Source: Enterococcus ureasiticus (GTDB lineage Bacteria > Bacillota > Bacilli > Lactobacillales > Enterococcaceae). Taken from it: a DNA stretch of 64,000 bases. The stretch lies in NCBI RefSeq assembly GCF_001730285.1, contig NZ_MIJZ01000014.1, positions 1-64,000 on the forward strand, in the 5' to 3' direction. The notes under the pieces were generated by a model. It saw nothing but the letters and a program-made list of their open reading frames with translations. It did not search any database and was not told where the DNA came from. Each line of letters opens with the position of its first letter. The stretch's first letter is position 1. Position numbers and translations under genes: made by a program. Shown piece by piece: positions 62,887-64,000 of the stretch.

Positions 62887-64000
62887 TTATAGGATTGGGT
62901 AGTGCTCGTTCAAGTAGTTAGCTAAAACGGTTCGGATAAATTCCGGAAAGATAAAGTCAACTTCTCCCGCAAGCTCGATTGTTGGGAAAAAAGGAATAAA
63001 CATGAAATGGTCAACAGTGGTAAACGTATACTTCCGTTCTAAATCAATCGGCTGATTTTGCCATAGGACTTGTCTTTTCTGTTTATCATACTTTAGTCCA
63101 TCATAATATAGTTCACCAAATACTTTACCGCGAAAGCCCATGCCTGTAATTGGAAACTTACGCAAGTAATGTCGGTTTTTTTCCATTTCTTTGACCATTC
63201 GAATCAGTTCAGCACCAGACAAAGTCACACGAATCAAATGCATTGGATGAGGCAGTGTTTCATGCAGTTGATCTGCATCAACGATTCCTTTTGGTATGTC
63301 TGATAAAAATAAGCCATTGTTTAAAATCGCAACATCCGTCTGCCCTTTTTCTTTCAAAGCTTTTAAAGTGGTTACGATCAAGGGATGTTCAGCATTTAAA
63401 TCAACCAATAAAGAATGGGGAATTGCTGCGATTTTTTTTGCTTTTAATAACTGATGACCTACTCCCGTATAGTCCTCTATTTCACTTTGATCTGTAGATA
63501 ATGTAGGCAGTTCCGCTGTTGATACTGCTTTGGCTTCACTACGAACAATTTTGCCATTATCGATTGTTAGATGAACTTCCCCAATATAATAGCCAAATTT
63601 CCCAGCAGCTGAAAGCTGTGTGCCGTTGATTTTTTCACCATGTTTAAATAAATGATGGGTGTGGGAACCTAGCAATACATTGATTTCTGGAAATTCATTG
63701 GCGATTTTAATATCTTCATCGATACCCAAATGGCTCATTAAGACTAAAATGTCACATTGCGGCTGGATTTCTCTGATCAATTGCGGCAGCATCTCTTTCG
63801 TTGAACGAATATCCCAACCATTTGGATTATAAGTCAAAGGAAAAGGTGCAGTTAGCGCAATCAAACCAATTTTTGTTTTTTCTGTTGTTTCGATAATTTT
63901 ATATGCTCTTACCCAATCAGGTGCTTGTCCATTTTCTAGATCAAATAAATTTCCTAATAAAACATCAAAATTCCGATGATCATATAAATGATTCAACTGC
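62887..64000 (-). CDS. bifunctional metallophosphatase/5'-nucleotidase (YunD-like), 5' end off the window
   Basis: At least 369 residues of a 5'-nucleotidase/UDP-sugar-hydrolase-type enzyme. The visible part includes the metallophosphatase segment VLMSHLGIDEDI and VLLGSHTHHLF, then the C-terminal substrate-binding domain (NNGLFLSDIPKGIVDADQLHETLPHP ... TFTTVDHFM). The N-terminal metal motif lies beyond base 64000, so the gene is partial; the apparent ATG at 63996 is internal. No signal peptide can be judged. Confidence 0.9.
   Translation of the reverse strand, partial: QLNHLYDHRNFDVLLGNLFDLENGQAPDWVRAYKIIETTEKTKIGLIALTAPFPLTYNPNGWDIRSTKEMLPQLIREIQPQCDILVLMSHLGIDEDIKIANEFPEINVLLGSHTHHLFKHGEKINGTQLSAAGKFGYYIGEVHLTIDNGKIVRSEAKAVSTAELPTLSTDQSEIEDYTGVGHQLLKAKKIAAIPHSLLVDLNAEHPLIVTTLKALKEKGQTDVAILNNGLFLSDIPKGIVDADQLHETLPHPMHLIRVTLSGAELIRMVKEMEKNRHYLRKFPITGMGFRGKVFGELYYDGLKYDKQKRQVLWQNQPIDLERKYTFTTVDHFMFIPFFPTIELAGEVDFIFPEFIRTVLANYLNEHYPIL

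Noticed and set aside
1-64000. CRISPR array or tRNA genes
   Set aside because: No regularly spaced repeats and no tRNA cloverleaf sequences were noticed on either strand by eye.

Overview
The window is a low-GC Firmicutes chromosome segment, and gene content points to the genus Enterococcus. Supporting signs are the EtaRS-type two-component system next to gnd, an IreB (UPF0297)-RuvX-UPF0473 cluster with the IreB threonines, the WalRKHIJ operon, DUF1836/DegV, and YutD/NagD/TIGR01906. It also carries an argCBDF cluster, which to my knowledge the common E. faecalis strains lack, so a less-studied Enterococcus species is likely (inference). No tRNA, CRISPR array or insertion sequence was seen. 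Most genes lie on the minus strand.

Layout. 1-260: tandem minus-strand promoters and leader of a stable-RNA (rRNA) operon whose genes lie off the left edge. 0.6-6.3 kb: etaS/etaR, gnd, yceD-rpmF, a lone ABC ATPase. 6.4-16.2 kb: recQ, typA, suhB-like/UPF0223, a CLC antiporter (probably of the fluoride-type subclade), a MATE exporter, an HD hydrolase and two divergent aromatic-acid-exporter-like membrane proteins. 17-24.8 kb: flotillin with NfeD, a FtsX-type ABC exporter with a large coiled-coil ectodomain, a membrane-anchored nuclease and a hypothetical gene. 24.9-27.3 kb: alsS-alsD (acetoin pathway). 27.7-31.4 kb: a strong promoter and an M-box (Mg2+) riboswitch with an intrinsic terminator, followed by a three-gene operon with 4-nt overlaps encoding an LCP (LytR-CpsA-Psr) ligase and two SEDS (FtsW/RodA) glycosyltransferases.

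31.6-37.97 kb is the accessory part. It is a decayed prophage or integrative element inserted at the 3' end of the UPF0473 (DUF1292) gene, bounded by a 48-bp near-identical direct repeat that includes the gene's last codons. It holds the C-terminal third of a tyrosine integrase fused by deletion to a truncated, nonsense-mutated endolysin; an excisionase-like HTH protein; a frameshifted HTH gene; and a degraded small phage gene. Intact exported cargo consists of a matrixin-type zinc metalloprotease with a lipoprotein, and a lipoprotein carrying a secreted copy of the DUF1292 domain next to a polytopic membrane protein. That last pair is flanked by ~130-bp direct repeats.

38-64 kb returns to core genes: ruvX-ireB, a methyltransferase, argCBDF, DUF554, a split threonine/serine exporter, a His-rich DUF1980 protein with its DUF318 permease, walRKHIJ, an LD-carboxypeptidase, a MerR/SDR divergent pair with a textbook 19-bp-spacer MerR promoter, an aquaporin, DUF1836-degV, an autoregulated MarR gene, and the yunD-yutD-yutF-TIGR01906 operon that runs off the right edge.

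The strongest leads are the Mg2+ riboswitch placed ahead of cell-wall polymerase genes, and the integration site whose cargo includes an exported paralogue of the very gene used as the attachment site.
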